64,000 nucleotides of DNA from Capitella teleta. Taxonomy: Eukaryota > Annelida > Polychaeta > Capitellidae. The DNA is taken from assembly GCA_000328365.1 (NCBI GenBank), contig KB291798.1, positions 1,487,962 to 1,551,961 on the forward strand. The letters run 5' to 3'. The notes below the pieces were generated by a model. That model was not told the DNA's origin. It was given only the letters and a program-made list of their open reading frames with translations, and did no database searches. The position numbers were made by a program, and so were the translations under genes. Shown piece by piece: positions 1-11,968 of this stretch (position 1 is its first letter; each line of letters starts with the position of its first letter).

Positions 1-963
1 GCAGCAGATGTTCTCAAGAATAATTTATATGAAAGAAATATTGATCATATGTCTGAGAGAAAAATATCAGAACAGATTATTTCACTGCCTTTTGTCATCG
101 ATTACGATGCACTAATAAGTGAGGATCAACACTAAAAATCCATCTGAGCCATCCATGGGGCAATAAATCGGCCTCGTAAATAGCCACGGAACATCCCAGT
201 GGACACAAACAAGCGGCGTGTAATACGAGGGCAGGCTTTTCCTACTCACCCCTGTGGTCTAAACAAGCGACGATTGCGAGGACTTGGGCTGCAGTGGTGG
301 CTGCGATGACGAATTGCTGACAGACCAGGCGCCGGACGCGGGCCTCCTGTCGGGGGAAGGGGTCCCATTCGGGGGATGGGGATTGGGGTGCTGGTCGACA
401 GGCAGCAGGTGCCCCCCGCAGAACCCCTGCGGCGACTTGCCTGGAGCTCAACGGCACTCATGGTTCTCCGGATGAGGGTCGAATCAAGCGCTGATCAGCA
501 AATGCACTGTTCGTATTTGCATTCGATAAGGCCAGTAAACACGCGGGGAGGAAGAGGCAACGCACAACTGGCTCGCTCTCCACCTGCGAGAGACGTTTGC
601 TGTCGGTGTCGGAAGAGGAAGAAGAGGCGAAGAGCGAGGTTCCTGCCGCGGCATCGGCCGGTTGCTATCCTGACCGGCCTCTGAGGGCTCTCCATTGCTC
701 TCGATCTGTCAGTGCCACACTCCGAGATCACACGAATAGCAGCAGTCTGATGATCACCTATTATCGCTCGCTTGGTTCAGCTGCGAATGTGCACGCGGCT
801 GCTTTCGGTGGTCTGACGATCGCAGCGGCGGCTGCGGCGGAAGAGATGGCGCTCATGCAGATCGAAACACCTCCCCGATGTCGCGTATATCTCAGCAGAG
901 AAGCTTCAGCGCGAACACGCCACGGATCCAGTGTGCTCAACACTCCCTCCACTGCAGAGCGAC

Positions 964-972
964 AGGGGGCGC
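964..972 (+). promoter_or_regulatory. CTCF-core-like word AGGGGGCGC
   Basis: The extended match CAGGGGGCGCT (963-973) fits the 3' two thirds of the bilaterian CTCF consensus exactly; the upstream CCAS part fits poorly. Four more AGGGGGC(G/A)(C/G) words occur in the window. Binding is inferred only from the motif. Confidence 0.3.
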
Positions 973-1011
973 TCTGATCAGAGGCGGCTGATTTAGCCTC
1001 CAATTATCGAA

Positions 1012-1019
1012 TGACGTCA
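1012..1019. promoter_or_regulatory. CRE palindrome TGACGTCA
   Basis: Exact full CRE, the site of CREB/ATF bZIP dimers. It sits at the edge of the CpG-rich 0.2-1.0 kb patch, as expected for a promoter-proximal site. Confidence 0.4.
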
Positions 1020-2184
1020 ATATGGAAATGCGGTTGCCCGGTGCGGCGGACCATGATTTTTGTCCCACCCCCCCGCTCCCCCGCATTCAGCAATGGGAAC
1101 TGATTGCATGGTTGTTGTCCGGGTGAGCAGCGATCTGTCTTGTTGCACAATAGCAACACCTGCCGGACAAAGGTGTATCAACCCCCAAAGGGAGCATTTA
1201 CCCATCACACCACGTGTGAATATGCAACAGAGAGGGATACCTCGCACTCCAGACACCTCAGAGAATAAAACCCGATTGCATGCCAAATGGAGCAGAATAA
1301 TTACACCTGATGAGAGATCATTGATTGGCTTTCGATTCGGAGGATTAAGGAGAGCTACCGATTAGAATGAACCTGCGTTCGCTGCTTCTCTTACTCGTAA
1401 GTTCACAGCTGCTTGTGGTTTCACAGAGAATGAAAGCAGCAGGTCCTTCGCTTGCGGCTGTTGGGCGATGAGAACTGCACTTGATACACTCCGATGTATA
1501 ACTGTTGGCGGAAGTTCAACTGCTTTTACTCTATGAATGGGAATCATGTACGTGTGTGTATGCCATCGAGGAAAAGGTGTGTGCACAGCCTTCGACAAGA
1601 GACAATCAGCAAGACGAGGAAGCCACTGAGACTGAGACTGCGCGCGCACATAGCGAGGAAAAAACCTCATCCAAGGACCCAGCGACATGTGAAGTGAGTG
1701 CTTGGTTAAGTTGTGCGGCTTCAGAGAGTATTCATTCGGTGAAATATAGGATGCAGAGTTACACACCTATCGGGGATTTAAATTCGCGTGAGTGGCGCAT
1801 TGCATAATACACGCGATTCACAGTGCACGGAAGGCATGGGATGTACTAGTTAAGTAATTAGAATCAAAACTACATTATGTAGTATACTTGTATGTAAATG
1901 AAACCTTGCATTTCATGGGTTCATTGCGCAAGTTCACACAACCTGCAAATGATACCTTGCGTCTTTGTGATTAACACGTGAAGCACGTAGATGTGTTCCG
2001 CGAAACATACCACTTCAAAGTCTCCTCAAGAAAGTACAAGTGGTACGATTAACGATTAAAACCGATCTTCCAAGGCCGCGGATGAGGATTCAGAGAAACC
2101 GATCACGTGACGTCCTGGAGATATGACAATGCAATGTACAGTATGTGTTTGTACTACAATCCACATACAAGTAATTAGCTGAAT

Positions 2185-2268
2185 TCATAACGCCTCACAC
2201 ATGCGTTATCTTAGTGAAACGAGGTGCGTTATGATGATCATACCGAGAATCGAATGTACATCATAACG
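2185..2268. promoter_or_regulatory. TCATAACG motif cluster 1
   Basis: Three sites in 84 bases: TCATAACG at 2185 (+), its complement at 2227 with the long form GTGCGTTATGAT (2224-2235), and TCATAACG at 2261 (+). A fourth long-form copy lies at 2660-2671. Flanking sequence differs between copies, which argues for a binding-site family, not a duplicated repeat. The factor is unknown. Confidence 0.5.
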
Positions 2269-2327
2269 TCCCATTTCCCACAAGGCAGCGGCATCGCTGA
2301 AAGTCCTGGATGAAAACCGAATGTTTT

Positions 2328-2331
<4 letters not shown>

Positions 2332-2366
<35 letters not shown>
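2332..2366 (+). repeat. Poly-A tract
   Basis: Thirty-five consecutive A. It could be the tail of an old retroposed element or simple expansion; no body of a known SINE or LINE was recognised upstream. Confidence 0.8.
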
Positions 2367-2368
<2 letters not shown>

Positions 2369-2900
2369 GCATCAAACACGAAAGACCAAATGAAAACTTC
2401 TTCGACAAAGCGGAATCAGGTATCACTCGACAGCAAGCCAATTTGAGCAAAGGAATAAGTGTGTTTTGCCAGTAGACTGACAGCGCCCTTCTTAATACAC
2501 GTAAGTCACGTCCTTCCTCAGGAAACGGATGGCAGCAGTAGAAGCAGCAAAGTTACATGGCATCTGTGCCACGGGCCAAAGCAGCCTTATTTCTACATTC
2601 GGATTACACGACCCTGGATCGCAATACATGCATTCGAAAAAAAAATGCCCCATAAAAAAGTGCGTTATGATTTCCCCGGGCCAGGATGTCCAAGCATGGA
2701 CATGAGGGAGTCGGAAGTTGATGCTCTCATTCCTGCATTCCCTTACGGCCTAGAGATCAGACTATTATAGTGAGAGTGACTATTATAGGCAAACGCAGAA
2801 TCGGGTTTTATATTCTCTTTGAGGATGGGATAAAAAAAAGAAAAGAGAAAAAAAAATATATATAAACCCGACCACCATCATTTCAAACACAATAAGCGTC

Positions 2901-5400
2901 TGACATTTACATCACGCTGAAAAGCTGATGTCTGCGTCGAGGACAGCGGCGCTTTGTCGTGTTGGAATTCACACTGGAAACGAGACAACCGAAAGAGAGG
3001 CCAGCTCGGGTAAAATTTGATTTGGTTACAAAAAGGTGCAGAAAGTGGAAGGCCGACCGCGGGAAAATGGGGAGAGGGGGAGGACTGGTTATAACATCAT
3101 TCCGATCGGGAAACCACAAAGCGACATGTCAATACCATTTGTCAACGAATTGAGGGAGAGTGAGAGAGGCGTCGCTGTATGCAGTGACTGAGAGGTGGAT
3201 TTCGGTGTTTGCTCTAAGCGTGCGACTCGCTCACCGAACGCCAGCTTGATTGCGTCGAAAGGGAATCGCAAGGACACGCTACTCAAAAGACGAAGCCGCT
3301 CTGATGTCCCTCGCCATAAACGACCATCAACACTCGAACTGAGAGGAAGACGTTCAAGGAGCATTCACAATTGCAACGACCGCCAGAGGTCGTGCTATGA
3401 ATCTTTAAGGACGCTGCTCGTTAAAGCAGTTGCGCAGTCCAACATCGCTCTTCCATAGAGCTGGTGATGACCTCATCCGATGGTCAATTTCCATCGGGCG
3501 TCTGGACAGCGTCGCATGCAGCGTCTCTGGTCTTTGCCTCTGAGGACATTTTCAGCAGCTGATTTTCCACGAGGTTTCCGGTGTGTTTGGAGTCCGGAGA
3601 TCAACCGATCTCTCTTCTTTTTTCCCCTCCTCCCTCCTTTCCGTCGTCCGTATTTTTTCCCTTCTTCCCTTCAACATAATTAAACCCAGGACAATTACAA
3701 GGCTCTGGCGAAACTGCCTCTCATTTTCCTGAATCTCAAAAGCCAAGCGCCCATAAAAAGTGAAGCAAGTGAGTCGGAAATCACACGACACAGGCGCCAC
3801 TGTCCCTCTCCCTCCCCTTCTTCATGGCCGATTTCTCCGAATGGCAATCGCCAATCATGCTGTTTACTTCAGTGTACGCATGCGCAAAATGAACATCTCT
3901 GAATTCTTCCACTCGGTGGCTGAATCAATCGGGAAGAGCGATCCCGGGCTATGGGCTTTAGCAGCGCGGCTTTCGCTCCATCAATTGACGGGCATTACTG
4001 ACCATATTCGCCGATGTATGGCCTCAGCGGGCAGTTTTCGGCGCAGTCCCCGGCCACTCGCTTGTCCTGATCAATCCACGTCACGGCTGCTTTACGAGCG
4101 AATGACGCAAAACTAAGAGCCTCTCTCGCCGACCATCAGCCGGCAACATTTGAATTGGAAATGGACGGCGCTGGCGGTCATTGTATGAGGGTAAAAGGAG
4201 GATAAGGAGGAGGGGCTGTCGATTTCGAACTAGTTTCTCCGGCATGCATGCGGTTTTATCGATCGAACGCCAGCTTAGTCGGAAGCCACGCGACATCGGA
4301 TGGCGTCACGGAAGTCGACTCCGTACCCTAGCGACCCTGACAGGAAGACTCGTGGGAGGGCGAGATAAGAGGGCGATGCGCTGCGGACTCCATAAGCGGC
4401 CCTGCAGAAACATCTTATATGCATGGTCATTCACGGCATTACGACACGATGCAGCTGCAGGTCGCTTTCACGACTTCCACGCTCAAAAGAACACTCGGTG
4501 CGTCACTGGACGTGATCACCGAAACAAAAGACCTGCATGTAGTCATGACGTCTTCATGCTGTGCGTCAATAAGGGTGAAGGTTGTTTAACGTAAAGCGCG
4601 GCGACCCTGGATGCGACGGCGTTGTCTCATTAGATCTAACGTCCGTGACGAATGCTTCTAATTCAGCGTTATGATGGATGTCGTTGGATTGACAAAAGAC
4701 GAGTTCTTCCCTTATTGCTTTCCCTCGCGGTGACATAAACGCAGTGCAAAACAGCGCCAGATTGGCCGCTTCATCCCGCCGCGGGAAATGGCGAGTCGAA
4801 CCACGTCCACGTGTCTTTATTTCGCTTCATCGAATCAACAAGAAGAGCGAGTCGGTCGCTCAAAATGACAGCGCAATTCTCGAAGCTGTCCGTCGACGCA
4901 TCCTCAATGCGCTTCCGAATGAGACAGATGTGGCGGCGATGGCGTCACGATCTCCGCGCGGCGTCTCCGCGAAATACCTCAATTATGGACGGTTCAGTGT
5001 GTCAGCCGTAGAGTTGCTCTTGATTAAACCTCAAAGGAGCCAATTGTTCAGAATGTCACAACTTCTCACGAAGATATGAAGTATTCATACACAGGGCTAT
5101 ACAAACCGCAAAGCTCTATAAGAGCCCGGATAATGGCGCGTCTCGAAGAAGCAACTGTCGATAAGTGATTCATGCATGCGCGAGATGACTTGTTTGTTCA
5201 ACACAAGGACATTCTGGATCCCCCCGGGAGGCTATCCCTCTCCCGCAGGAGCTCGTTGTGGGGAATATGTTTTGCTGGCACGGTGGTTGAATACGTCGTC
5301 TTGAGCATCTGAAGAGGACGGTTATCGATAGTGGATACCAAGTGACGCGAATCAAGTTGCCTCTCGGATCATCCACTCACGAAATCGAGCGGACGCAGAG
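2901..5400. other. CpG-rich patch with several unrecognised open frames
   Basis: GC-rich, with open frames of 90-137 codons on both strands (for example plus-strand frames ending near 4116, 4594 and 5079). None shows a domain, signal peptide or family motif, and composition explains their length. A roughly 70-base pyrimidine tract at 3605-3676 (+) precedes a possible splice acceptor, described separately. Confidence 0.35.
3690..3768 (+). other. Candidate internal exon, 79 nt, unrecognised
   Basis: A long pyrimidine-rich run (about 3605-3676) is followed by an AG at 3688-3689. From 3690 a frame reads DNYKALAKLPLIFLNLKS and on to SEA, ending at CAA|GTGAGT, a good 5' splice site with GT at 3769. 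The frame remains open beyond the GT, so the exon is defined by splice signals only. No protein family is recognised and no neighbouring exon was found. It lies on the strand opposite to the recursive splice sites. Chance remains likely. Confidence 0.12.
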
Positions 5401-5816
5401 ATTTCTAAAATTGCAAGCAGTCCCCCTTTTACTTCTGAGCGTATTCCACCCACACCCCTATATTACTCCCTCCCTCTTTGAGCCATTGTGGTGTATCGAC
5501 TCGTTGAACAGGTAATAACTTGATGGCCTTGAAAGAGCCCGGCCAAACCGACGGAATCAAGGCTGTTTGTAGGAAGCAGCAGAGCTATGAACGCGTGTAT
5601 ATAGGTGTTGCGTGGCGATTGACGAGGGAGGCTCACGCGCATTGTGCAAAGTGTATTGACAGTGATGGTATATGTATATAGGTATAGCAATCATGTTGAT
5701 GCATAGCTGCAACGATAGAAGAGCGAAGCATTCCTGCTTCGTGGCGAATAGCACAAGAATGCAGAGTGACCTTGAAAAAGGTATCCAAACCCACCTACCA
5801 GAATATCAGAAGCAAG

Positions 5817-5912
5817 ACTCACGGGTAAATCGGGGTAGAATGAGTTCAAGAAGGAAAAGTATACATACCTGCAAAGAAAGGAAAGAAAATATCATATTTG
5901 GAGTAGAACAGC
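5817..5912 (-). other. Recursive-splice-site-like composite (3'ss/5'ss), 5868
   Basis: On the minus strand, a pyrimidine run (complement of about 5872-5892, only T and C apart from scattered purines) ends in TTTGCAG at 5869 and is followed without a gap by GTATGTATAC from 5868. No AG interrupts the tract. This is a 3' splice site fused to a 5' splice site, giving an exon of zero length. A GTGAGT at 5822-5817, preceded by CCC, could act as the downstream 5' splice site of a 46-nt RS-exon, though its exon side is weak. Recursive sites are known from long introns of insects and vertebrates; use here is inferred. Confidence 0.4.
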
Positions 5913-6535
5913 ATTGTAATTAGCACACATAGCGGTCCAGGTGTGCACGGATCAAGGCAATTGAGATGGCAATTCATGACGTTCATAAAATTGATTAAAT
6001 CATATACAATCAACACGATGCAGCAAATGTTGCCCTCTGCGTCAATTCGATTTCGATCACTGGCTATTTACCTTTATAGCCACGTGCTCGGATTATAAAA
6101 TACTGAACATGTAGTAAAAGCAGCGTTTGATCAGTTTAATGGTTATAAGGCCGCGCACAGGTGCTATATGCAATCAGGCACCGTAGAGGGTGCTAGGCCC
6201 AGGGGTCTGCCGGCCTGATCAATGTCCTCAAGGCAAGCAATCAGGCGGAAACTGAGCGCAGGGTCGCGTGAGCATGGCTACAGATTGTCTGTTGGGAGTC
6301 AATCACCGCCGATCATCTCGGCTGGATGACGCTGTCTCGGGTTGCTCGTCCCCCGGGGAGCCAAGGACGAAATCGACAGGCACCTATTGAGACTACGCAC
6401 ATTTCGCTGCGAAATAAGACACGACTTCTGCTGAGGCAGCAGGCGGTTATGCTCAAAGGAAGCGTCGCACAATAGCCGGCAATTCACTGCACGCTGCGAT
6501 GGGGCAAAACCGCCAGCCCTGCAGTTGATTGCAGA

Positions 6536-6544
6536 AGGGGGCGC
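6536..6544 (+). promoter_or_regulatory. CTCF-core-like word AGGGGGCGC
   Basis: Exact nine-base core; the preceding bases GCAGA fit the 5' half of the consensus partly. One of three exact copies in the window. Confidence 0.25.
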
Positions 6545-7367
6545 AATCAGAATGTTTATGATGGAAAAGCGGCAACGAAGCCATGCAGCTAGGTCAGCCA
6601 GCCGAGATTCGTTTTATTTCGCAGATCTGTAACGTTATCAGACGCGCATTGAGAGATGGGGCGGCAGCTGTAAGTCTCGCCCTCGCCCCTTGTATCCCCC
6701 CTCAAGCCCCCTGGCGATGTGCTACCGATGGGCGCGCATACAGTCTCAGGATACATTCAAAAGTCCGGACAACGGACGCAGGTCGGATGAGATGGATTTA
6801 CGGCGTACGATACCAAAGGTTTTATCTTTGCCGATAAACGTCAAACGAAAACGAGGCTAAATGGCGGGGCAATCACGCACGTGACCACAGCGAGCACAAT
6901 TAATGTATAATTCAGACACATGATTGTGCCAACACAATACAGTGCATGCTGTTCCACGGAGAGCACACACTCTGCCCCATTTCACATGTATTATACAGAG
7001 CGAAACAAACGAAGAATCGATGCAGGGTTTGTTTAATTTCCGGCTCACCAAATCCACGAATGACGTCGCCGACTGGACGCCCCAGGAACGGACAGGAGAC
7101 CACCACCTCCCCCTGCTCCTGTTGGAGCATGCGCACCAGGCACAGCGAGGAAGCTCATGATCAGTGGTCGTTAATCCAGTTGAAATTCCTTTGTTTGTGA
7201 AGACAGCAACGGAAACATTTGACGCGCTCAGTTTTCCATTATTCACCCGCACATTGATTGCAACCAGTGCGAACTGATCGCCGCCGACGAGCCGTGTGTG
7301 CGTCCAACGTGCTCGACTGCCGGTGCTGCTCTGGTGGGTGCGGGTCGCGAGGAGCGGCTGCTGTCGG

Positions 7368-7449
7368 ATGAAGAGGAGGAGGAGGAAGAAGAGGAGCTAG
7401 GCGGCTAAGCAGCAACAGCAGCAGCAGCAGAGGAGGCGGAGGAGGCGGT
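7368..7449 (+). repeat. Imperfect GAG/GAA/CAG-rich tract
   Basis: Purine-rich trinucleotide repeat with interruptions, moving from GAG/GAA to CAG and then to GGAGGC units. Frames across it read as homopolymer-like and are not evidence of a gene. Confidence 0.8.
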
Positions 7450-7839
7450 GTTGGCATCTGCAGCACTCTGAATAGGGGCCATTCAGGATGCAGAGGAGAC
7501 ACGCCGACCAGCGAATGTTGCTGCTACCTCTATCAAAGGAACTCGGTTTGCGTCTTGGTCCAGACGAAACCCAAGCACTGCATGTAGAAGGCGGAGAAAA
7601 AGCGCAAAGATGAGACGACTTAAGTCTTAAGCTGTTAAGGAATAGGCGCTCTTCTCTCGGTGGCATTCGGCGACGACTCTTAATCTCGCACTACTCACTA
7701 TACTAGTCATCCACCGCAATGCCACACACGGCCGACCACATACATGAAAGCCAAGAAACCGCAAACCAATCAGACATGCAGCTGCTGAGTGTGTGCTCAT
7801 GCACTATAACAGGATAGTATAGCCTTGCACAGAATCAAA

Positions 7840-7847
7840 TGACGTCA
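7840..7847. promoter_or_regulatory. CRE palindrome TGACGTCA
   Basis: Exact full CRE, 20 bases before an 18-bp palindrome that carries a PAR-bZIP/E4BP4-type core, so two different bZIP-type dimers could bind next to each other. Confidence 0.4.
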
Positions 7848-7866
7848 TAGGTAACTGTCACCTGTT

Positions 7867-7884
7867 GTTGATTACGTAATCAAC
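7867..7884. promoter_or_regulatory. 18-bp palindrome with TTACGTAA core
   Basis: GTTGATTACGTAATCAAC is its own reverse complement. The TTACGTAA centre (7872-7879) matches sites of PAR-bZIP, NFIL3/E4BP4 and some ATF/C-EBP proteins. The arms beyond the core extend the symmetry beyond a usual site. Confidence 0.4.
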
Positions 7885-10078
7885 CGTGTTTGAACCAGTA
7901 AGTTGTTTCGTGTAATTATTCTTGGATGCATAAGGCGCAATGGTCTCGAAACCAATTTGCTGACCATCTCTGAATAACATGGCATCGTGCAATTGTAATT
8001 ATTTTTATTATTTTGTAGACAGCTGGGTAATGAGTTGAAATTATTCACGAAAATTGTTAACACCCACTGAAATCTATATACTTAGCCCGATTTATCGAGA
8101 ACTAGAGTAAATGGTGTTAACGAGGAGCGATCTGGCTGAAATTTCACGCTTGAGACTCAATTCATCTTTGCATTATCACCGTCGCCGTTTCGGTCTCCAA
8201 GAAAGCGCGCCACCCCATACATACAGATACTGTCAGAGAGCGTGTCCGGTGAGGCGATATTTCAAAGCAGCTGCGACACTATCTGTGGACCCTAATGGCA
8301 CCGCGCATTCTGCAGACACAGTCGTCATTCCCCCATTCAAAGGGTCCATTACACAGATTGCATGCATTTGCCGAGGCCAAGTGTTCAGCTTGGCAACCTC
8401 TTCATCCGCGAGCCATCTTAAAGTGCATTGCTTCGAATGGCAACGCCACAAATATACAGAGAATCCGATCAACAAACTTATGATTATGGAATGGCACGTT
8501 GCTTGAATCTGCGCAGAATCTACTTTCATGCAAACAAATGGCTTCGCCGAGCTAAAACATTCGCATATTGTTTATTCCACTTTGGGATTTCTATGTTTGT
8601 CTCTGCTATTCACACTACTGAAGTTCGACAATGTTCAGATCGATAGCTCCTTCACACCGGCTTCGGGTTGCTCGAAGGCTTTTAGTTATAAGCCAATCGC
8701 TCTCAACACAATTGACCTGATCGACGGCAATTCTAAAGAAATTGAAACATCGTATTTCTAGTCCGACATTGTATGTGAAATTGAGAATCATGCAGACAAA
8801 AATGCGATGTCGCATTCATGTTCATTTCGCATACATGTTCATTTCATTACACATGTTGCTCACGAGGATGACTTGAAAAAGAAACTTCTGCGTTTCGTTT
8901 TATATATACAGAGTTGGCTCAACACGAACTCCGATTACAACGTATAGACACGAACAGACTAATTGACAGTTGAAACTCGATCCATAGAAACTCCGCATAA
9001 TGTTGTAAGCGACGAAGCACAGCATTCATGCACTCTATTCTGCGTCGCTGCATGAGGAGCAAGACGAGCATCAAGGATGCAAAGAGATAACTCATTTATT
9101 CCCCTGCTTCATTCCAGAGATCCGCCGATAAGCAGACATAAATTACAAACCAAACCGATTGCAAAGTCGACATTTTCGAAGAAAAACATTCTTAGTAAGC
9201 ATTGTGAGCAACGTGAGAAAGACAGCAGGAAATGAGCGAAACCTGTTGATCTGCTATCATTCATATTGTGCACTTAATGTCACCACACAACCCGTGCAGG
9301 TTCGTGTTGGCATGAGAATGCAGGTGAAGTAGCCGTTCGTTTAATTACTGGGTCATTTAATTACAGTAGCAATATCTGGCCAACTGACGACTGCACAGCT
9401 CGCTTGGGGGTCTTCAAGGTATGCACATATACAATAGAGGTTCACAGAGGTGCACCGCGACCAGCATTCGGACAATAAACTAGAAATGAGGTCGCATAAT
9501 TGCCATGAGGAACCGCGACCAAGGATGTTATGCAAAATCTATTGTGCCGAGTTATATGGCAAAATGTCGTTATCGCTCGTTGCTATAGGCCCTGGATTTC
9601 CCTTGCATCACACAGAGATGGCAGAGCGAGTGAGAGACAACTCCTTCCCTTCCCCCTCTCCCTCTCCCTAGCAACGTCCCGGGTGACGTATCTGGTGCCT
9701 GTATGGGTCGAGGCACCTGCAGCGAGAATGGCCGTTCCACTAAGCCCCGTACCATCGACGGACTACATAAAGCTTTATTCAATATTCGCTCACAATGCCT
9801 CCCGGGGGAATTGCTTGAAAGCAGGGTTGCGGGACGCTTCCTGGATTCGCTACTGCATATCCTGTTGCCTCTACTGTATGTAAATGTACTCTGATGTATT
9901 TACTCAGAATACGAGGCCAAGTAAAGGGAATCAGAGTGTTGAACCATCAAAGTGCACAGCACTATCGAGTGCCGTGTGCAATCAGACGTGGCATGAAGAC
10001 GCAAGGCCAGCTGAAGAAGACTGCTTCGAATGGCAATCTTGATTTTCCATCTCCGGAATGGGCGAATTCGCTCAATTC

Positions 10079-10111
10079 AGGGCTGGGGGGTGAGTTGGGG
10101 GTGCGGCGGGT
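10079..10111 (+). other. Potential G-quadruplex
   Basis: Four G runs of at least three (GGG, GGGGGG, GGGGG, GGG) separated by loops of two to six bases. This fits the usual G4 pattern on the plus strand; formation is not shown. Confidence 0.4.
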
Positions 10112-10627
10112 GGCTGTAATGGCAGAAAGCAGCGTCGCCGTAAAGCATGATGAGGCTGAATGTTGCTTAGCGTGCCGGCAAACAAGCGTCGCTGGCAATT
10201 CGAATTAGCCGATGACGCTTAAGGGGCTTCTGCTAATCACCGAAATGAGTCGCAAATTCGCATTAAGCGTTGAGTTATGGAGCACGCTCAGTCAGCGCGG
10301 CTTAATGAGGGGATTAATTATGTTTATCCTGGGTTCAGCTTCCACCGAGGTATCACCGCCGGCCAGTAAATGGCTGCCTCAGGGTGTGTGTCTATTTGTG
10401 TAGCATCAACGGAATGGGATATTCGGAGCAGCAGCGGCCAGTTTCAGCTGCCCACATCTGTACTGTATGCACTTACAGGTATAATGCTGTACTCGTGCTG
10501 ACGAGCGCACAAAGCAAAGATATAAATCAAGCGATTGTATTTCATCGACAGTGTGCGCTGCACGTGGATACATTCCCACGTTAATGCCAAAGGTGAACAC
10601 GGCGCGCAACGGCCAACAACTGTCAAA

Positions 10628-10676
10628 TCATAACGCACTTTGTGAATCATAACGCACTGAAATTTATGCGTTATGA
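10628..10676. promoter_or_regulatory. TCATAACG motif cluster 2 (three sites in 48 bp)
   Basis: ATCATAACGCACT occurs at 10627 and 10646 (both +), and the complementary form GCGTTATGATT follows at 10668. Centre spacings are about 19 and 21 bases, close to two helical turns. This is the densest group in the window and the clearest example of the long form. Binding protein unknown. Confidence 0.55.
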
Positions 10677-11968
10677 TTGCGAGAGAGGCAACACAAATTT
10701 GGGATCTTCCCGCGTAAATCGAGCAGTTATCCGTCTTCAAATAATCATTTATGCAACCAATAAAATCAACACCAGGCGTCAATAAACATAAACACGCAAG
10801 CGAATAATTTGAGAGTTCCGTCTAAACAACTTACAAGGAAATGAAACAGACGCCATTGACACCGAAGTGCGTCACGTGATACAGGAACCTGTGACCACCA
10901 GCTCCGCTATCGTACCATTTATTGGAAATATTTCAGAGTTATGATTAAGCCTAAACCATGGCTTCTAGAATCCGGCGAAGAGATGCCGCATCAAGTGACT
11001 CCAGGCACCCACAACCAAGCGCAGATGTACCACAGAAATGTAATATCCTATTGTAGCGAAGCAGAGCGGGAGCAACTCGAATGCCATAAATTCAAACTAG
11101 TACCCAATCCAATATGGCGCATGGCAGAAGTCTTTTAGACGTAGCATTTCTTGTAATCTGGGTATGAAATATTCACGTTAATTATTATAGAACATATGTA
11201 ACCTACAGACGCAGTGGGAAGCCAAATGAGTTTGAAGAAAATAAGCTTTATGAATCAGACTAATCAGATCGAGAGTTATAAGAGCTTTTATTTGGCAGAT
11301 GGCATCAGCAATAGCTGCTTTTAAACCATGGCCACCACAATCATAACATTACATAAAAAAATATATATATAAAAATGAGAAAAATATAAAAAGAATAACT
11401 TCAGATGTCTGTATTGTACTTTTAGTTTAATTAATTAACTTCAGTTAATACGAAAACACGAAATGAAACTTTGGCAGTTGCTGAGTGTCTTCTCATCAAG
11501 CTATAATTTTCATTGTTGACTGTTTGCGAGTCGAAATCTTATTATTGAATGCCGAGTAAAACACACATGAATGTACATTAATAATACGCTTATGTCAGCG
11601 TGCATCAAGACGGCAGATTGGATTGGTCGACTTCGCCAGTGATCCACGGCGCAGTTTATTCTCCTGGATTGTCCATAGCAAGACGACGCACCACGACCGG
11701 TCCGTGGGCCTAACTGGGTATTACACATTGTTCTATTGCCATAGAGATCACACCATGAAGTTCTTAAAGTTTGAGTTTAGACAAATCAACACTTGATTTC
11801 TGGGCGTGAAAGTTCGTAACACCGACTTTAAACGATATACAGGTATTCAGTTTCTCACGCCGATTCGATTGAGAACCCGGCCCTAATATTTGACCGAGTG
11901 CATGCACGTATAGCAATCTCAATTGAAAGCCCCCCCCCCCACCACCACCACCGGTCAAAACATATATA

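Larger units (their letters stand above)
1..1500. other. CpG-rich stretch without an identifiable gene
   Basis: Visibly GC- and CpG-rich from about 240 to 1000, so all frames stay open for 60-130 codons on both strands. The longest ones lack an ATG start and match nothing I recognise. The stretch holds a CTCF-core-like word at 964-972 and a perfect CRE palindrome at 1012-1019. A promoter or enhancer patch is a reasonable reading; no transcript direction can be fixed. Confidence 0.4.
1501..2900. other. Intergenic or intronic DNA with a motif cluster
   Basis: No gene seen. It contains four copies of the TCATAACG word (2185, 2227, 2261, 2663) and a 35-base A tract at 2332-2366. Otherwise the sequence is unremarkable, with short E-box words (CACGTG) near 1975 and 2104. 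Confidence 0.4.
5401..7200. other. Non-coding DNA with a recursive-splice-like site
   Basis: No gene recognised. Besides the composite splice site at 5868 the stretch holds a CTCF-core-like word at 6536-6544. Open frames here are short and overlap on both strands. Confidence 0.4.
7200..8100. other. Purine-rich/CAG-rich patch and bZIP-type sites
   Basis: An imperfect GAG/GAA/CAG-rich tract (7368-7449) gives long leucine- or proline-rich frames on the minus strand that are low-complexity artefacts. Downstream lie a CCAAT word (ACCAATCAG near 7765), a CRE at 7840 and an 18-bp palindrome with a TTACGTAA core at 7867. The set looks like a promoter or enhancer, but no coding exon is attached. Confidence 0.4.
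8100..11960. other. Non-coding DNA, motif cluster and G-rich run
   Basis: No gene recognised; several open frames of 60-131 codons overlap on both strands and show no domains. The stretch holds the tight TCATAACG cluster at 10628-10676 and a G-rich run at 10079-10111. AT-rich sequence without landmarks fills 11100-11900. Confidence 0.4.

Noticed and set aside
7239-7666. Leucine/proline/cysteine-rich minus-strand frames
   Set aside because: They are translations of the GAG/CAG simple repeat.
8907-8925. TATACAGAGTTGGCTCAA, similar to the MITE terminus
   Set aside because: No internal MITE sequence and no partner terminus nearby; the match is short.
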